Source: DATAOG01 sp963798075 (GTDB lineage Bacteria > Pseudomonadota > Alphaproteobacteria > Geminicoccales > Geminicoccaceae). From it: a DNA stretch of 64,000 bases. Both the position numbers and the translations under genes were made by a program. The stretch lies in NCBI GenBank assembly GCA_963798075.1, contig CAWCRU010000031.1:62001-126000 (forward strand), written 5' to 3'. Positions 1 through 8,925 of the stretch are shown here, one piece after another; the first letter of the stretch is position 1; the number at the start of each line of letters is the position of its first letter. The notes below the pieces were generated by a model. It was given only the letters and a program-made list of their open reading frames with translations, was not told the origin of the DNA and ran no database searches.

Positions 1-1649
1 GCTATCTGCCGTTCGGCCATAAAGACGAGTTCGGCACGCACAGCGCCGGTCAGCTGGCGCAGGACGAGGCGCTCGAACACCTACGCCCTGTGCTCGCGGA
101 CCCGGCCGTGCTCAAGGTCGGCCACGAGCTCAAATCCGCGGCAAGCCTGCTCGAGCGCTACGGCATCGAGATCCGGCCCTACGACGACGTCATGCTGCTG
201 TCCTACGCGATCGATGGGGCCGGTCACGGCCACGGCCTGCCCGAGCTCGCCAAGATGCATCTCGACCGCGACGCGCTCGCCTACGAGGCGGTCTGCGGCA
301 GCGGCCGGCGGCAGATCGGCTTCGATCAGGCGCCGACCGAGCGGGCGACGGCCTACGCCGCCGAATGCGCCGACCTCACCTTGCGCCTGCACGGCCTGCT
401 CAAGCAGCGGCTCGCGGCCGAGCGGCGGGCGCGCGTGTATGAGACCCTGGACCGGCCGCTGGTCGCCGTGCTGGCGGGCATGGAGCGCCACGGCATCAAA
501 GTCGACCGGCAGATCCTGAAGGGCCTCTCGGCCGATTTCGGCCAGCGCATGCTCGAGCTCGAGGAGCAGGCCTACAAGCTCGCCGGGCGGCCGTTCAACC
601 TCGGCTCGCCCAAGCAGCTGGGCGAAGTGCTTTTCAAGGAGCAGGGGTTGGCGGCCTCGCGCAAGACCCGGACCGGCGAGCTCACGACCGGCGCCCAGGT
701 GCTCGAGACGCTCGCGGCCGAGGGCCACCTTCTGCCGCGGACGATCCTCGACTGGCGCCAGCTGCAGAAGCTGACCGGCACCTACACCGATGCCCTGATC
801 CAGGAGATCGGGCCCGACGGCCGGGTGCACACCTCCTACGCCATGGCCGCGACCTCGACCGGCCGCCTGTCCTCGAACGACCCGAACCTCCAGAACATCC
901 CGATCCGGACCGAGGAAGGCCGGAAGATCCGGCGCGCCTTCATCGCCGAAGCGGGCCACCTGCTGCTCTCGGCCGACTACTCGCAGATCGAGCTGCGGGT
1001 GCTCGCCCATATGGCCGGGATCGAGGCTTTGAAGCAGGCCTTCGCCAAGGACACCGATGTCCATGCGGTCACCGCCTCGCAGATGTTCGGCGTCCCGATC
1101 GCCGGCATGGACCCGCTGCTGCGCCGCAACGCCAAGATGATCAACTACGGCATCATCTATGGCATCGGCGCGTTTGGCCTTGCCCAGCGCCTCGGCATCG
1201 AGTTCGAGGTCGCCAAGCGCTACATCGAGGCCTATTTCGAGCAGTATCCGGGCATCCGGGACTACATGGAGGGGGCCAAGGCGGAAGCGCGCGCCAAGGG
1301 CTACGTCGAGACGCTGTTCGGGCGGCTGTGCGCCACGCCCGAGATCAGGAGCAGCAATCCCTCGCGGCGGGGCTATGCTGAGCGCGCCGCGATCAACGCC
1401 CCGATCCAAGGCTCGGCCGCCGACATCATGCGCCGCGCGATGATCCGCGCCGACCGGGCGCTCAGGCGCTCCAACCTCGGCGCACGCATGCTGCTCCAGG
1501 TCCACGACGAGCTGGTGTTCGAGGTGCCGGCAGCCGAGATCGAGCCGACCGCCGGGCTGATCCGCGAGGTCATGGCGCAGGCCGCGGATCTTGACGTGCC
1601 GCTCGTGGTCGACGTCGGCCACGGCCCCAACTGGGACGCCGCGCATTGA
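1..1649 (+). CDS. polA: DNA polymerase I, C-terminal part (5' end outside window)
   Basis: Family A repair and lagging-strand DNA polymerase. The reading frame is already open at the left edge, so the 5'-nuclease domain lies outside and about 549 codons are visible. The first part covers the rest of the 3'-5' exonuclease domain. The polymerase domain has motif A (DYSQIELR, near 975-998), motif B (RRNAKMINYGIIYG, near 1122-1160) and motif C (VHDE, near 1500-1511). It ends with the family-typical NWDAAH. The residue equivalent to E. coli Phe762 in motif B is Tyr (codon 1146-1148), the T7-like state. A 540-base gap separates it from meaB on the same strand. Confidence 0.97.
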   Translation, partial: YLPFGHKDEFGTHSAGQLAQDEALEHLRPVLADPAVLKVGHELKSAASLLERYGIEIRPYDDVMLLSYAIDGAGHGHGLPELAKMHLDRDALAYEAVCGSGRRQIGFDQAPTERATAYAAECADLTLRLHGLLKQRLAAERRARVYETLDRPLVAVLAGMERHGIKVDRQILKGLSADFGQRMLELEEQAYKLAGRPFNLGSPKQLGEVLFKEQGLAASRKTRTGELTTGAQVLETLAAEGHLLPRTILDWRQLQKLTGTYTDALIQEIGPDGRVHTSYAMAATSTGRLSSNDPNLQNIPIRTEEGRKIRRAFIAEAGHLLLSADYSQIELRVLAHMAGIEALKQAFAKDTDVHAVTASQMFGVPIAGMDPLLRRNAKMINYGIIYGIGAFGLAQRLGIEFEVAKRYIEAYFEQYPGIRDYMEGAKAEARAKGYVETLFGRLCATPEIRSSNPSRRGYAERAAINAPIQGSAADIMRRAMIRADRALRRSNLGARMLLQVHDELVFEVPAAEIEPTAGLIREVMAQAADLDVPLVVDVGHGPNWDAAH

Positions 1650-2191
1650 CGCACGCCAGCATGGGCGCCGGGCCACCGCCACTCCCACAGGAGCGGTCCA
1701 GAGCGCCGGCCGCCGGGACACGGGGACCGGGGGCACGGCTGATCAAGACCAAACGTCAGGCTTCCCGCGTCGACTTTCCGTCGGTCTTGAGAGGACGCTG
1801 CGGACCGACCGCGGTCCCGGGGGCAGGACTGCCGGGAGACGGTCACCGGCAGTTGCTTGAGCGAAAATCAACCTTCGGCCGTCAGCCCTTTTTCCGGCCA
1901 AGTCCATGCGACGCTCGGACTGCGCGCTTTTTGGCTTTCGGTCGGCGGACGGAGTCCCAGGGTCGCATGGACCGGCCAGCATTCTGGTGGCGAAGAGTTG
2001 ATGAAGGGTTGACGCGGCGCCGCCCGAGGGCCTGGTCCGGGCACGACCGGTGGCGATCTTTCGTCCGCTCGGCGCGCGCCGGGCAGGCACCGCCGCATGC
2101 GGACCGGTCGCGGTCCGGCGCCGGATCGCCGCCTGCCGCGGCGCGGGCCGGCGTTGACATCCTCGGCGGGCGGGAACAACGTCGGGCGCGC
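1650..2191. other. Intergenic region between polA and meaB
   Basis: About 540 bases with no convincing gene. A frame stays open from 1646 into meaB, but its translation is low-complexity Arg/Gly/Pro sequence without recognisable homology, so I treat it as non-coding. It holds the palindromic element at 1902-1972 and a weak 8-base stem near 1742 and 1783 (TCAAGACC / GGTCTTGA). No clear terminator with a T run was seen after polA. Confidence 0.5.
1902..1972. repeat. Palindromic element, 11-bp perfect arms extending to about 23 bp
   Basis: The left arm begins GTCCATGCGAC (1902-1912) and the right arm ends GTCGCATGGAC (1962-1972), a perfect 11-base inverted match. Pairing continues inward with 20 of 23 positions matching, around a T-rich loop of about 25 bases. 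A near-identical copy of the right arm (21 of 23 positions) is at 11879-11901. This looks like a dispersed REP-like or decayed mobile-element end. It could also form a hairpin in an RNA running from polA towards meaB. Confidence 0.6.
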
Positions 2192-3175
2192 ATGACGCCA
2201 GCTCTCGAGACCCTCGCGCAGCGCGTCCTGAACCATGACCGCCGGGCGCTCGCGCGCGCTATCACCCTGATCGAATCGCGCCGCCCCGACCACCAGGAGC
2301 AGGCCGAGCAGCTGCTCGGCCGCCTGCTGCCCGCGACCGGGAGCGCGATCCGGCTCGGGATCTCCGGCACCCCCGGCGCCGGCAAGTCGACCTTCATCGA
2401 GGCGTTCGGCGCCCATGTGATCGGGCAGGGCCATCGGATTGCGGTGCTCGCGGTCGACCCCTCGAGCCGCCGCAGCGGCGGCTCGATCCTCGGCGACAAG
2501 ACCCGCATGCAGCGGCTCGCGCAGGCGCCGGCGGCGTTCATCCGGCCCTCGCCCGCGGGTGCCACGCTGGGCGGCGTCACGCGGCGCACGCGCGAGGCGG
2601 CGCTCGCCTGCGAGGCGGCCGGCTTCGACGTGACCCTGATCGAGACGGTCGGCGTCGGCCAGAGCGAGACCGCGGTCGCCGACATGGTCGACGGCTTTGT
2701 GTTGCTGCTGGCGCCCGGAGCCGGCGACGAGCTGCAGGCGATCAAGCGCGGCATCATCGAGCTCGCCGACCTGGTCCTGATCAACAAGGCGGATGGCGAG
2801 CTCGCCGCGGCCGCCGGTCGGGCCCGGGCCGACTACCAGGCGGCGCTGCATCTGCTGCCGTCGCCGACCCCCGGCTGGACGCCTGAGGTCCTGACCTGCT
2901 CGGCCCGGGACGGCACCGGCATCGATGCCATCTGGCAGGCGGTCGGCCGCCACCGCCGCGCGCTCGAAGCATCGGGCGAGCTCGCCGCCAGGCGCGCACG
3001 CCAGACCCGGAGCTGGCTGCGCGCCGAGGTCCAGGCGGGGCTGCTCGACGCGCTCGCCGCCGATCCCGCGACCGGCGCGCTGCTCGTCTCACTCGAGGAC
3101 GCGGTCGCCGCCGGCCGGCTGCTGCCGCCCGCGGCCGCGCGCGCCCTGATTTCCCGGTTTCGCACCGGCGCCTGA
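2192..3175 (+). CDS. meaB: MeaB/ArgK-family G-protein chaperone of methylmalonyl-CoA mutase
   Basis: P-loop GTPase of the SIMIBI class that loads and protects the adenosylcobalamin-dependent methylmalonyl-CoA mutase. It is 327 aa, normal for the family. The Walker A motif GTPGAGKST lies at residues 59-67. The family block VGVGQSE, Mg/switch acidic residues (AVDPSS) and the guanine-specificity motif NKAD follow in order. The ATG at 2192 was chosen because upstream sequence in the same frame has no family similarity. No mutase gene is visible, so the partner must lie elsewhere. The palindromic element sits about 220 bases upstream. Confidence 0.93.
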   Translation: MTPALETLAQRVLNHDRRALARAITLIESRRPDHQEQAEQLLGRLLPATGSAIRLGISGTPGAGKSTFIEAFGAHVIGQGHRIAVLAVDPSSRRSGGSILGDKTRMQRLAQAPAAFIRPSPAGATLGGVTRRTREAALACEAAGFDVTLIETVGVGQSETAVADMVDGFVLLLAPGAGDELQAIKRGIIELADLVLINKADGELAAAAGRARADYQAALHLLPSPTPGWTPEVLTCSARDGTGIDAIWQAVGRHRRALEASGELAARRARQTRSWLRAEVQAGLLDALAADPATGALLVSLEDAVAAGRLLPPAAARALISRFRTGA

Positions 3176-3273
3176 ACCGGCAGTCACAGAGGACGCGGGC
3201 GCGCTCCGAATTCCGTTGCCGACCGCCTTGCCCGGCCTTCAGAGCCCGGCCGCGCTCGCGCGCGCCGGAGCGC

Positions 3274-4185
3274 TCATGCGAGCGCCGTCGCTGCAGGCAG
3301 CCGGCCGAGCTCCGCCTCGATCAGCGCGGCGGCGGGCTGGCTCGTCTGGGCGCCGATCCGGGTGCAGGCGAGAGCCGCCGCCACGCTCGCCCGCCGCAGC
3401 GCCTCGGGCAGCGCCCGGCCGCGATCGAGGCCGGCGGCGAGGACGCCCGCGAAGGTATCGCCGGCACCGGTGGTGTCGACCGGCTCGACCGGCAGTGCCG
3501 GGATCCGGTGGCCGCCCGCCGGCCCGATCGCGAGCGCGCCCTCGCCGCCGAGCGTGACGACGCAGACAAGGCCGTGCCGCGCCGCCAGATCGCGCGCCAG
3601 ATCGGCGGCATCGCCATGCCCGCCCGCGGCGGTCGCGGCCTCGATCTGGTTGACCACCAGCACGTCGACGGCGTCGAGCACACGGCCGGGCAGCGTGGCC
3701 GCCGGGGCGAGGTTCAGGATCGTCCGCGCGCCCCGCGCCCTGGCCCGCTCGAGCAGCGCGAAGCTCGCCTCGGGCCGGATTTCGTTCTGACACAGGACGG
3801 TGACGCCGGGCTTCAGCTCGAGATCGTCGATCTGGCCGGCATCGGTGTCGAGATTGGCGCCGCTCGCGACGATGATCTGGTTCTCGGCATGGGCGTCGAT
3901 CCCGATCACGGCGATCGCGGTCGGCTTCGAGGAGACCCTGATGCCGGTGCCATCGACCCCCGCGGCGGCGAGCGCGGCGAGGGCGAAGCGGCCGAAGTCG
4001 TCGTCGCCGACCTGCCCGACCATCCGGACCGCAGCCCCTGCTTTGGCGGCGGCGGCTGCCTGATTGGCGCCCTTGCCGCCGGCCGCGAGCGCATAGCCCG
4101 GGCAGAGCACGGTCTCGCCCGGCCGCGGCAGGGCGGCGACCTGGAACAAAAGGTCAGCGTTGAGCGAGCCGAACACGAGCAGCAT
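3274..4185 (-). CDS. rbsK: Ribokinase (PfkB family)
   Basis: Phosphorylates D-ribose, or a related pentose, at O5 using ATP. The 303-aa protein has the PfkB N-terminal signature GGKGANQA at residues 36-43 and the C-terminal ATP/anion-hole motif DTTGAGDTF at 237-245, with D243 as the predicted catalytic base. The ATG at 4185 follows a good GGAGG site; upstream sequence in the same frame is not family-like. The gene stands alone here, but two ribose-type ABC importers occur later in the window (25.7-29.7 and 59.4-63.0 kb) and could supply substrate. The exact sugar is inferred from family only. Confidence 0.9.
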   Translation of the reverse strand: MLLVFGSLNADLLFQVAALPRPGETVLCPGYALAAGGKGANQAAAAAKAGAAVRMVGQVGDDDFGRFALAALAAAGVDGTGIRVSSKPTAIAVIGIDAHAENQIIVASGANLDTDAGQIDDLELKPGVTVLCQNEIRPEASFALLERARARGARTILNLAPAATLPGRVLDAVDVLVVNQIEAATAAGGHGDAADLARDLAARHGLVCVVTLGGEGALAIGPAGGHRIPALPVEPVDTTGAGDTFAGVLAAGLDRGRALPEALRRASVAAALACTRIGAQTSQPAAALIEAELGRLPAATALA

Positions 4186-4343
4186 GGGAGGCCTCCGGCG
4201 GCTCCCATCTAGAGCCGATTCGGGGGCGACTGCCAAGTCCTCGATCGCGCGGCCGCGCCGCCCGGCCGGCATGCGGGCTTGCCAAGCCGTCCGGGCGTCC
4301 TCTATCTGAGGCGCGCCGAGGCGTGCGCAGAGCGGAGAGCCTG

Positions 4344-4589
4344 ATGATCGAGCCCGAGGAGATCCTCGTCGACGCGTCGAGCGTCGCCTGCGATGGCGGC
4401 GGCGTGCTCGGTCATCCGCGCGTCTGGCTCGCGATTCCGGCCGCCGGCCGCGTCGACTGCCCCTATTGCGGTCGGACCTTCATCTATCGCCCGGGCGCGG
4501 CCGCCGGCGCGGACATCGCCGCCACGGCACCCCCGGGGGTCCAGGCCGGCGATCCTTCGGCTGCGGTCGACGCCGAGCCGCAGGGGTGA
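4344..4589 (+). CDS. Zinc-finger domain protein (zf-CHCC, NDUFS6-like)
   Basis: Small 81-aa protein with a Cys-His-Cys-Cys metal site: C16, H24, C39, C42 (DCPYCG). The C...H(PRVWL)...CPYCGRTF layout is that of the zf-CHCC family, related to the zinc subunit NDUFS6 of complex I and common as a free-standing protein in Alphaproteobacteria. The ATG at 4344 has GGAGAG just upstream; an earlier in-frame start at 4323 would add only seven residues. The C-terminal 30 residues are low-complexity Ala/Gly. No complex I gene is nearby. Confidence 0.8.
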   Translation: MIEPEEILVDASSVACDGGGVLGHPRVWLAIPAAGRVDCPYCGRTFIYRPGAAAGADIAATAPPGVQAGDPSAAVDAEPQG

Positions 4590-4672
4590 CCGTTTCGCGT
4601 CCGGCCGGCTCGATTGGGCACCGGCACGGCTCGTGCCATGAGATCGACCCGAGGTCCGCTGCGGAGGCGAGC

Positions 4673-4798
4673 ATGGCCACGCGCGTGCGGCCCAAGGACG
4701 AGTTGCTCCATGAGCAGGATTTCTACGTCTGGACCGAGGTCCAGGCCGACCTGCTGCGCGCGCGGCGGTTCGATGCGCTGGATCTCGAGAACCTGATC
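4673..4798 (+). pseudogene. N-terminal fragment of a DUF29 protein
   Basis: The first 42 codons give a recognisable DUF29 N-terminus (HEQDFYVWTEVQADLLRARR, then DALDLENLI). The family continues with another 90 or so residues, but here similarity stops at about 4798. The frame then runs on without family similarity to 4936, antisense to the 3' end of rpsI. I read this as a truncated remnant whose break lies about 50 bases from the rpsI stop codon. DUF29 genes are often multicopy in Alphaproteobacteria and cyanobacteria, and their function is unknown. Confidence 0.6.
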
Positions 4799-4848
4799 CC
4801 CGCGCGATCACGAAGGGATGCTCGGGCGAGGGCGGGGGTCGGCCGAGA

Positions 4849-5337
4849 TCAGCGCTTGGAGAACTGGAAGCTGCGGCGGGCCTTGCGCAGGCCGTACTTC
4901 TTGCGCTCGACCCGGCGCGAATCGCGGGTCAGATAGCCGCCCGCCTTGAGCGGCGGCCGCAGGATCGGGTCGTAGGCGACGAGCGCGCGGCTGATGCCGT
5001 GGCGGACCGCGCCCGCCTGCCCCGACAGGCCGCCGCCCTTGACCGTGCAGACGACGTCGAACTGCTGCGCCCGGCTGGCGACAACGAACGGCTGATTGAT
5101 GATCATGCGCAGGACAGGCCGCGCGAAATAGACCTCGATGTCGCGGCCGTTGATAGTGACCCGGCCGGCGCCCGGCTTGACCCAGACCCGGGCGACCGCA
5201 TCCTTGCGCCGCCCCGTCGCATAGGCGCGGCCCTGGCGGTCGATCTTGGGCGTCGGCGGCGCGATCTCCGGCTCGGGCGCTACGGTCTGCGCCAGGTCCT
5301 TGAGGTCGGCCAGCGTGCGGGTCGGATGTTCAGCCAT
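4849..5337 (-). CDS. rpsI: 30S ribosomal protein S9
   Basis: Small-subunit ribosomal protein whose C-terminal tail reaches the P-site tRNA. The 162-aa product has the usual alphaproteobacterial N-terminal extension, the core GRRKDAVARVWVKPG and the conserved basic tail ending FQFSKR. Its start overlaps the stop of rplM by eight bases (ATGGCTGA), the standard coupled rplM-rpsI arrangement. In many Alphaproteobacteria argC follows; here the gene instead meets a DUF29 fragment on the opposite strand. Confidence 0.98.
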   Translation of the reverse strand: MAEHPTRTLADLKDLAQTVAPEPEIAPPTPKIDRQGRAYATGRRKDAVARVWVKPGAGRVTINGRDIEVYFARPVLRMIINQPFVVASRAQQFDVVCTVKGGGLSGQAGAVRHGISRALVAYDPILRPPLKAGGYLTRDSRRVERKKYGLRKARRSFQFSKR

Positions 5338-5806
5338 CGGCGAGCTCTTTGACCGTGTTCTTGCGGTTGAGGGCGATGAGGTCGAGGGCGACCGGCGCCT
5401 GGCCCTGATGCGGATGCTCCGGGCCCGGATAGACGTGCAGCTTCTTGAGCTGCTGGGCCGCGAGCGCGCCGCCCGGCAGCATGCGCTCGACCGCCTTCTC
5501 GATCAGGCGCTCGGGATGGCCGCTCTCCAGGATCTGCTGCGCCGTCCGCTGCTTGAGCCCGCCCGGATAGCCGGTGTGCCGGTAGTAGATCTTCCCGGCC
5601 CGCTTGTTGCCGGTCAGCGCCACCTTCTCGGCGTTGACCACGACCACGTGATCGCCGCAGTCGATGTGGGGCGTGTACATGGCCTTGTGCTTGCCGCGCA
5701 GCCGGGTCGCGGCCAGGACGGCGAGCCGCCCGAGCACGAGGCCCTCGGCATCGATCAGGCACCAGCCGCGGCTGACATCCTTGGGCGTGGCGGAAAAGGT
5801 CTTCAT
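5330..5806 (-). CDS. rplM: 50S ribosomal protein L13
   Basis: Early-assembling large-subunit protein, 158 aa. The start MKTFSATPKDVSRGW is canonical, which fixes the ATG at 5806 over upstream in-frame codons. The KHKAMYTPHIDCGDHVVVVN and YRHTGYPGGLK blocks are family hallmarks. It is first in the rplM-rpsI operon. About 150 bases upstream on the same strand is the ruin of a PaaI-type thioesterase, a family that often sits next to rplM in Alphaproteobacteria. Confidence 0.98.
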   Translation of the reverse strand: MKTFSATPKDVSRGWCLIDAEGLVLGRLAVLAATRLRGKHKAMYTPHIDCGDHVVVVNAEKVALTGNKRAGKIYYRHTGYPGGLKQRTAQQILESGHPERLIEKAVERMLPGGALAAQQLKKLHVYPGPEHPHQGQAPVALDLIALNRKNTVKELADG

Positions 5807-5955
5807 CGGAGCGGGGCCCAGGCTAGACTTGCGGCCGGACGGCAGTACCGAACGGCCAAACGACACACTTCTCCGGACCGCGCCCGAGCCGGGGCGCGGC
5901 CGCATAGCTAGGCCGAAGCGGCCGCCCTGTCAAGCGGCGCGGGCGGCCGTCGGCC

Positions 5956-6240
5956 TCAGCCATGGCCGGGCGGGATCGCGTAGGTGCAGATGACATGGCA
6001 GGCCGGCTACGGTCGCCGGCCGAGCGGATCACCACCTCGCCGACCGCGAGTCGGCGGCCGAGCTTCAGGAGCGGCCCTCGGCCAGCACGTCCACCGGCCG
6101 CGGACGGGTCGGGAGGTGGACCGTCATGCTGGTGGTCATGGCGAGCTCGACCGGGCCCATCATTCGACAGCACGACGCCATAGAGCGTGAGGTCGGCGAG
6201 CGCCGCACGTCGCCGGCTGCGAAGCGCTCGGTCACGCACC
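5956..6240 (-). pseudogene. Decayed PaaI-type hotdog thioesterase
   Basis: Pieces of a hotdog acyl-CoA thioesterase can be read in order but in different frames: LADLTLYGVVLSNDG, then GPVELAMTTSMTVHL followed by RPRPVDVLAEGR, then LKLGRRLAVGEVVIRSAGD, and a C-terminal IPPGHG-like end near 5956. At least two frameshifts separate them, one directly after LAEGR. Family members hydrolyse aryl- or acyl-CoA. The position just upstream of rplM matches a neighbourhood common in Alphaproteobacteria, so this appears to be the native copy, now broken. The 5' limit is uncertain. Confidence 0.6.
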
Positions 6241-6305
6241 CGAACTGATCGACATACGTCATCCCCAAGCCGCCGCGCCGTCTGTCTACCATGCCTGCCG
6301 CTCCC

Positions 6306-6717
6306 TCACCTGTCCCCTCGTTCGCCGGTCCTCGCAAAATCGGCGAGGTTGCCGGTCGCGACGCAAAGACCGGCCACCGCCGCGGTCGCCGCAATCAGCA
6401 AGTCGGGCCGCGGGAACGTGTGACCCATCGCCTTGCCCCGCTGCACCAGCCTCCGCACTCCAGGATGACCTCTTCGTTCAGCTCTAGTATGCGTCCTTCG
6501 AACCAGGGGCGAAGATGATCGTCGAGCCAGGCACGAAGCCGATTCTGCAGTTCGTGGTCCGGCTGGCGCTCGATGCTGTAGCGGATTCGGCCAGCGTGAT
6601 CCGGCTCAGATAGAACAGTTCCGGCTCTTGCGCGTCAGCCCAGCCTCTGACCGTGGGGTGACACCGCGCCCGACGTAGCTCCGAGACGACATTGGTATCG
6701 ATCAGGAACCGCGTCAG
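6306..6717 (-). pseudogene. Frameshifted VapC-type PIN-domain toxin
   Basis: The N-terminus RFLIDTNVVSELRRARCHP carries the PIN-domain Asp, followed by LFYLSRITLAE. A missing base near 6586 shifts into IRYSIERQPDHELQNRL and LDDHLRPWFEGRI. A second missing base near 6455 leads to RGKAMGHTFPRPDLLIAATA and VATGNLADF, the conserved C-terminal acidic blocks. With both shifts corrected, the product is a normal-length VapC RNase toxin (about 137 aa). There is no ATG or GTG at the head; the codon overlapping the antitoxin stop is CTG. It is non-functional as written. Confidence 0.75.
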
Positions 6718-6958
6718 AGCTCGACCTCGCGCACCGGGCTGCGCTCGCCTTCGAGGTCGAAGTCCACATCCCGCAGCGGCGACTGCGCGAGCAGCTCGTA
6801 AGGCTCGGTCGGTCGGCCGGCTGGATCATGCGCGCAAACTGGGCGGCCTCGACGGCCACCACAGCGTCCTCGCCATAGACGGTGACGCGCTGCGGCCCCT
6901 CCTCGCGCGCCCGGCGCACCAGGTCACTGAAGCGCGCCTTGGCATCCTGAAGCTTCCA
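6714..6958 (-). pseudogene. Frameshifted Phd/YefM-type antitoxin
   Basis: The 5' part reads WKLQDAKARFSDLVRRAREE and PQRVTVYGEDAVVAVEAAQF, the classic Phd/YefM DNA-binding fold. A frameshift near 6805 precedes YELLAQSPLRDVDFDLEGER and a short acidic toxin-binding tail ending at the TGA at 6714. The stop overlaps the first codons of the VapC remnant, the normal coupled layout. No start codon is obvious at the head, so the gene may also be truncated 5'. Neutralising partner of the adjacent PIN toxin in its intact ancestor. Confidence 0.7.
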
Positions 6959-7119
6959 GCGGCGGTACCCGGCCAGCGCCGGAAGACCCCGGTCGCGGCG
7001 CGCGCGATGGTCAAGATGCGCACAGGCCGAGCGGTTGAGTGCCTTGGAAGCGGGAACCGTTCTGGTGTAGGACTGGCGCTCCGCTCGCGGCCGGGCGGCG
7101 AGGCGTGGGGGCGAAGGTC

Positions 7120-8852
7120 ATGGCCGAAAGCGAAAAAAAACCTACGCAGCACCGCCTGGTTCGGGCATCCGGACCGGGACGGCTTCCTGCACCGCAGCTG
7201 GATGAAGAACCAGGGCTTTCCGGCCGATCTGTTCGACGGCCGGCCGGTGATCGGGATCTGCAACACCTTCTCCGAGCTCACGCCCTGCAACGCCCACTTC
7301 CGCGAGCTCGCCGAGCGGGTCAAGCGCGGCGTCTACGAGGCCGGCGGCTTTCCCCTGGAATTCCCGGTGTTCTCGAACGGGGAATCGAACCTGCGGCCGA
7401 CCGCGATGCTGTTCCGCAACCTCGCCTCGATGGACGTCGAGGAGGCGATCCGCGGCAATCCGATCGACGGCGTCGTCCTGATGACCGGCTGCGACAAGAC
7501 CACGCCCGCCCTGCTGATGGGTGCGGCCTCCTGCGATGTGCCGGCGATCGTGCTCTCGGGCGGGCCGATGCTGAACGGCAAGTTCCGCGGCAAGGACATC
7601 GGCTCCGGCACCGACGTCTGGCGGTTCGCCGAGGAGGTCAAGGCGGGCGAGATGAGCCTTGAGGACTTCATGGACGCCGAGGCCTGCATGTCGCGCTCGG
7701 CCGGCCACTGCAACGTGATGGGCACCGCCTCGACCATGAACTCGATGGCCGAGGCGCTCGGCATGAGCCTGCCCGGCTGCGCCGCGATCCCGGCAGTTGA
7801 CAGCCGGCGCAAGGTGATCGCGCAGCTGACCGGCCGCCGCATCGTCGACATGGTCAAGGAGGACCTTCGCATCTCGAAGATCCTGCGGCGCGAGAACTTC
7901 CTCAACGCGGTGCGCGCCAACGGCGCGCTCGGCGGCTCGACCAACGCCGTGATCCACCTGATCGCGATCGCCGGCCGGGTCGGCGCGCGCTTCGGGCTCG
8001 ACGACTGGGACCACTACGGCCGCGAGGTGCCGACCCTGGTCGACATCATGCCGTCCGGGCCGCTTCCTGATGGAGGACTACTACTATGCGGGCGGCCTGC
8101 CGACGGTCATGCGCAGCCTCGGCGAGCACGGCCTGCTCGAGAAGAACGCGCTGACGGTCACCGGCCAGAGCATGTGGGAGAACGTCAAGGACGCGCCCAA
8201 CTGGAACACCGAGGTGATCCGCACCTTCGACAACCCGCACACCGCGCACGGCGGGATCGCGGTGCTGCGCGGCAATCTCGCGCCCGACGGCGCGGTGCTC
8301 AAGCCCTCGGCCGCGACGCCCGCCCTGATGCAGCATCGCGGCCGCGCGGTGGTGTTCGAGTCGATCGAGGACTACAAGGCCAAGATCAACGACGAGGCGC
8401 TCGACGTCGACGAGACCTGCATCCTGGTGCTCAAGAACTGCGGCCCCAAGGGCTATCCCGGCATGTCCGAGGTCGGCAACATGGGCCTGCCGCCCAAGGT
8501 GCTCAGGAAGGGCGTGCGCGACATGGTCCGGGTGTCGGATGCGCGCATGAGCGGCACGGCCTATGGCACCGTGGTCCTGCACGTCTGCCCCGAGGCGGCG
8601 GCCGGCGGCCCCCTCGCCCTGGTCGAGAACGGCGATCTGATCGAGCTCGACGTCGAGGGACGCCGCCTGCATCTCGAGGTCGGCGACGAGGAGCTCGCCC
8701 GCCGGCGCGCGGCCTGGAGCCCGCCCGAGCCCGCGATGACCTCGGGCTACCAGAAGCTCTACGTCGACACCGTGCTCCAGGCCTCCGAAGGCGCCGACCT
8801 CGACTTCCTGCGCGGCTGCCGCGGCGCCGCGATCCCGCGCGAGAGCCACTGA
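7120..8852 (+). pseudogene. IlvD/Edd-family sugar-acid dehydratase (frameshifted twice)
   Basis: [Fe-S]-dependent dehydratase of the IlvD/Edd superfamily, closest in pattern to L-arabinonate/D-xylonate-type enzymes that form 2-keto-3-deoxy acids; plain dihydroxy-acid dehydratase is the alternative. Three cluster cysteines are visible in family context: GICNTFSELTPCN, GCDKTTPA and SRSAGHCNVMGTAS. The C-terminal half has NCGPKGYPGMSEVG and SDARMSGTAYGT. The ATG at 7120 (MAES...) leads after five codons into an A8 run (7133-7140) where one base too many breaks the frame. A second extra base, a C near 8056-8062, separates the halves (MPSG / RFLMEDYYYAGG). Corrected length is about 577 aa. Confidence 0.8.
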
Positions 8853-8925
8853 GCTCAGCTATTGCCTTCTGGCGCAGCATTCTCGCCGGGCCACGCTCAG
8901 GGCGGCATGGCCGGGGTCTGAACCC

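Noticed and set aside
81..1736. A 551-codon minus-strand frame opposite polA
   Set aside because: Low-complexity Arg/Gly/Leu translation mirroring a well-supported polA; no family similarity.
1646..2191. N-terminal extension of MeaB by 182 codons
   Set aside because: No family similarity, spans the palindromic element, and MeaB starts normally at 2192.
8853..8925. Cobalamin riboswitch ahead of the Fec/Btu-type operon
   Set aside because: The gap is only 73 bases and contains no B12-box-like sequence.
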